Assembly (NCBI GenBank): GCA_031551255.1
Contig: JAVBNW010000123.1
Coordinates: forward strand, 1-12,695
Source: JAVBNW01 sp031551255
Lineage (GTDB): Bacteria; Bacillota; Clostridia; Christensenellales; UBA1750
Length of the DNA: 12,695 nucleotides
Reading direction: 5' to 3'
Shown here: one piece after another, positions 12,671-12,695 of the stretch
Layout of the letters: each line of letters starts with the position of its first letter
Position numbering within the stretch: position 1 is the stretch's first letter
The notes under the pieces: generated by a model
Databases searched by the model: none
Told to the model about the DNA's origin: nothing
Seen by the model: the letters and a program-made list of their open reading frames with translations, nothing else
Position numbers and translations under genes: made by a program

Positions 12671-12695
12671 GTGAGCCCCCCGCCGAGGAAGCACG

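Larger units (their letters stand above)
12479..12695. other. Hairpin-rich non-coding end of window
   Basis: No gene seen. It contains a short CCCG/CGGG hairpin followed by CTTTTT (about 12517-12533), a hairpin CAGGGGAT/ATCCCCTG (12545-12562), GC-rich self-complementary sequence to 12588, a bidirectional terminator and a 20-base palindrome. The 14-mer CTGCCGGGGCGCGG (12560-12573) also occurs on the opposite strand at 5600-5613. Confidence 0.6.

Overview
The window comes from a moderately high-GC bacterium that looks like a Firmicute of class Clostridia. The reasons are a PurF of the Bacillus type (short propeptide, cysteines for an Fe-S cluster), a PurR-type pair of PurBoxes in front of it, a pyruvate kinase carrying the extra C-terminal PEP-utiliser domain, a QueT-family transporter, strong AAGGAG-like ribosome binding sites and sigma-A-like promoters. 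The closer lineage is inference.

Layout. 1-111 holds the 3' end of a + strand gene resembling accA, closed by a bidirectional terminator. 163-1390 (minus) is a two-gene unit of a NUDIX hydrolase and a nucleotidyltransferase-fold protein. 1684-1847 is a small non-autonomous inverted-repeat element. 1900-3173 (+) is an overlapping GNAT acetyltransferase / metal-dependent hydrolase pair, meeting a minus-strand DsrE-like gene tail to tail. 3543-5071 holds back-to-back promoters for the DsrE-like gene and for purF, the latter with a PurBox operator. 5072-5716 is non-coding and contains a large, intricately folded RNA candidate ending in a + strand terminator. 5754-6230 (minus) is queT. 6433-9831 (+) is a copper-handling block: a four-cysteine Rrf2 regulator with an unusual start, a leader with a dyad and a terminator-like hairpin, copA, a second small inverted-repeat element, and a CopZ-like chaperone. 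9941-11737 is pyk with its terminator. 11736-12478 holds a frameshifted small gene (minus), a perfect dyad in an AT-rich spacer, and a small XRE regulator whose 3' end is interrupted by a second copy of the element at 1684-1847. The last 200 bp hold only hairpins and palindromes.

Most notable. (1) A family of about 160-bp MITE-like elements: two copies here share terminal repeats, TA flanks and a central hairpin whose arms differ between copies but stay paired. Removing the copy at 12297-12455 with one TA restores a continuous XRE reading frame. (2) A candidate structured RNA at about 5253-5716 with a 10-bp closing helix, several perfect internal helices and two hairpin loops complementary over 9 of 10 positions. 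I cannot assign it to a known class. (3) The Rrf2/copA/copZ arrangement, with a possible ATT start codon and a dyad just downstream of a -10 element. No CRISPR array, tRNA or rRNA was seen.
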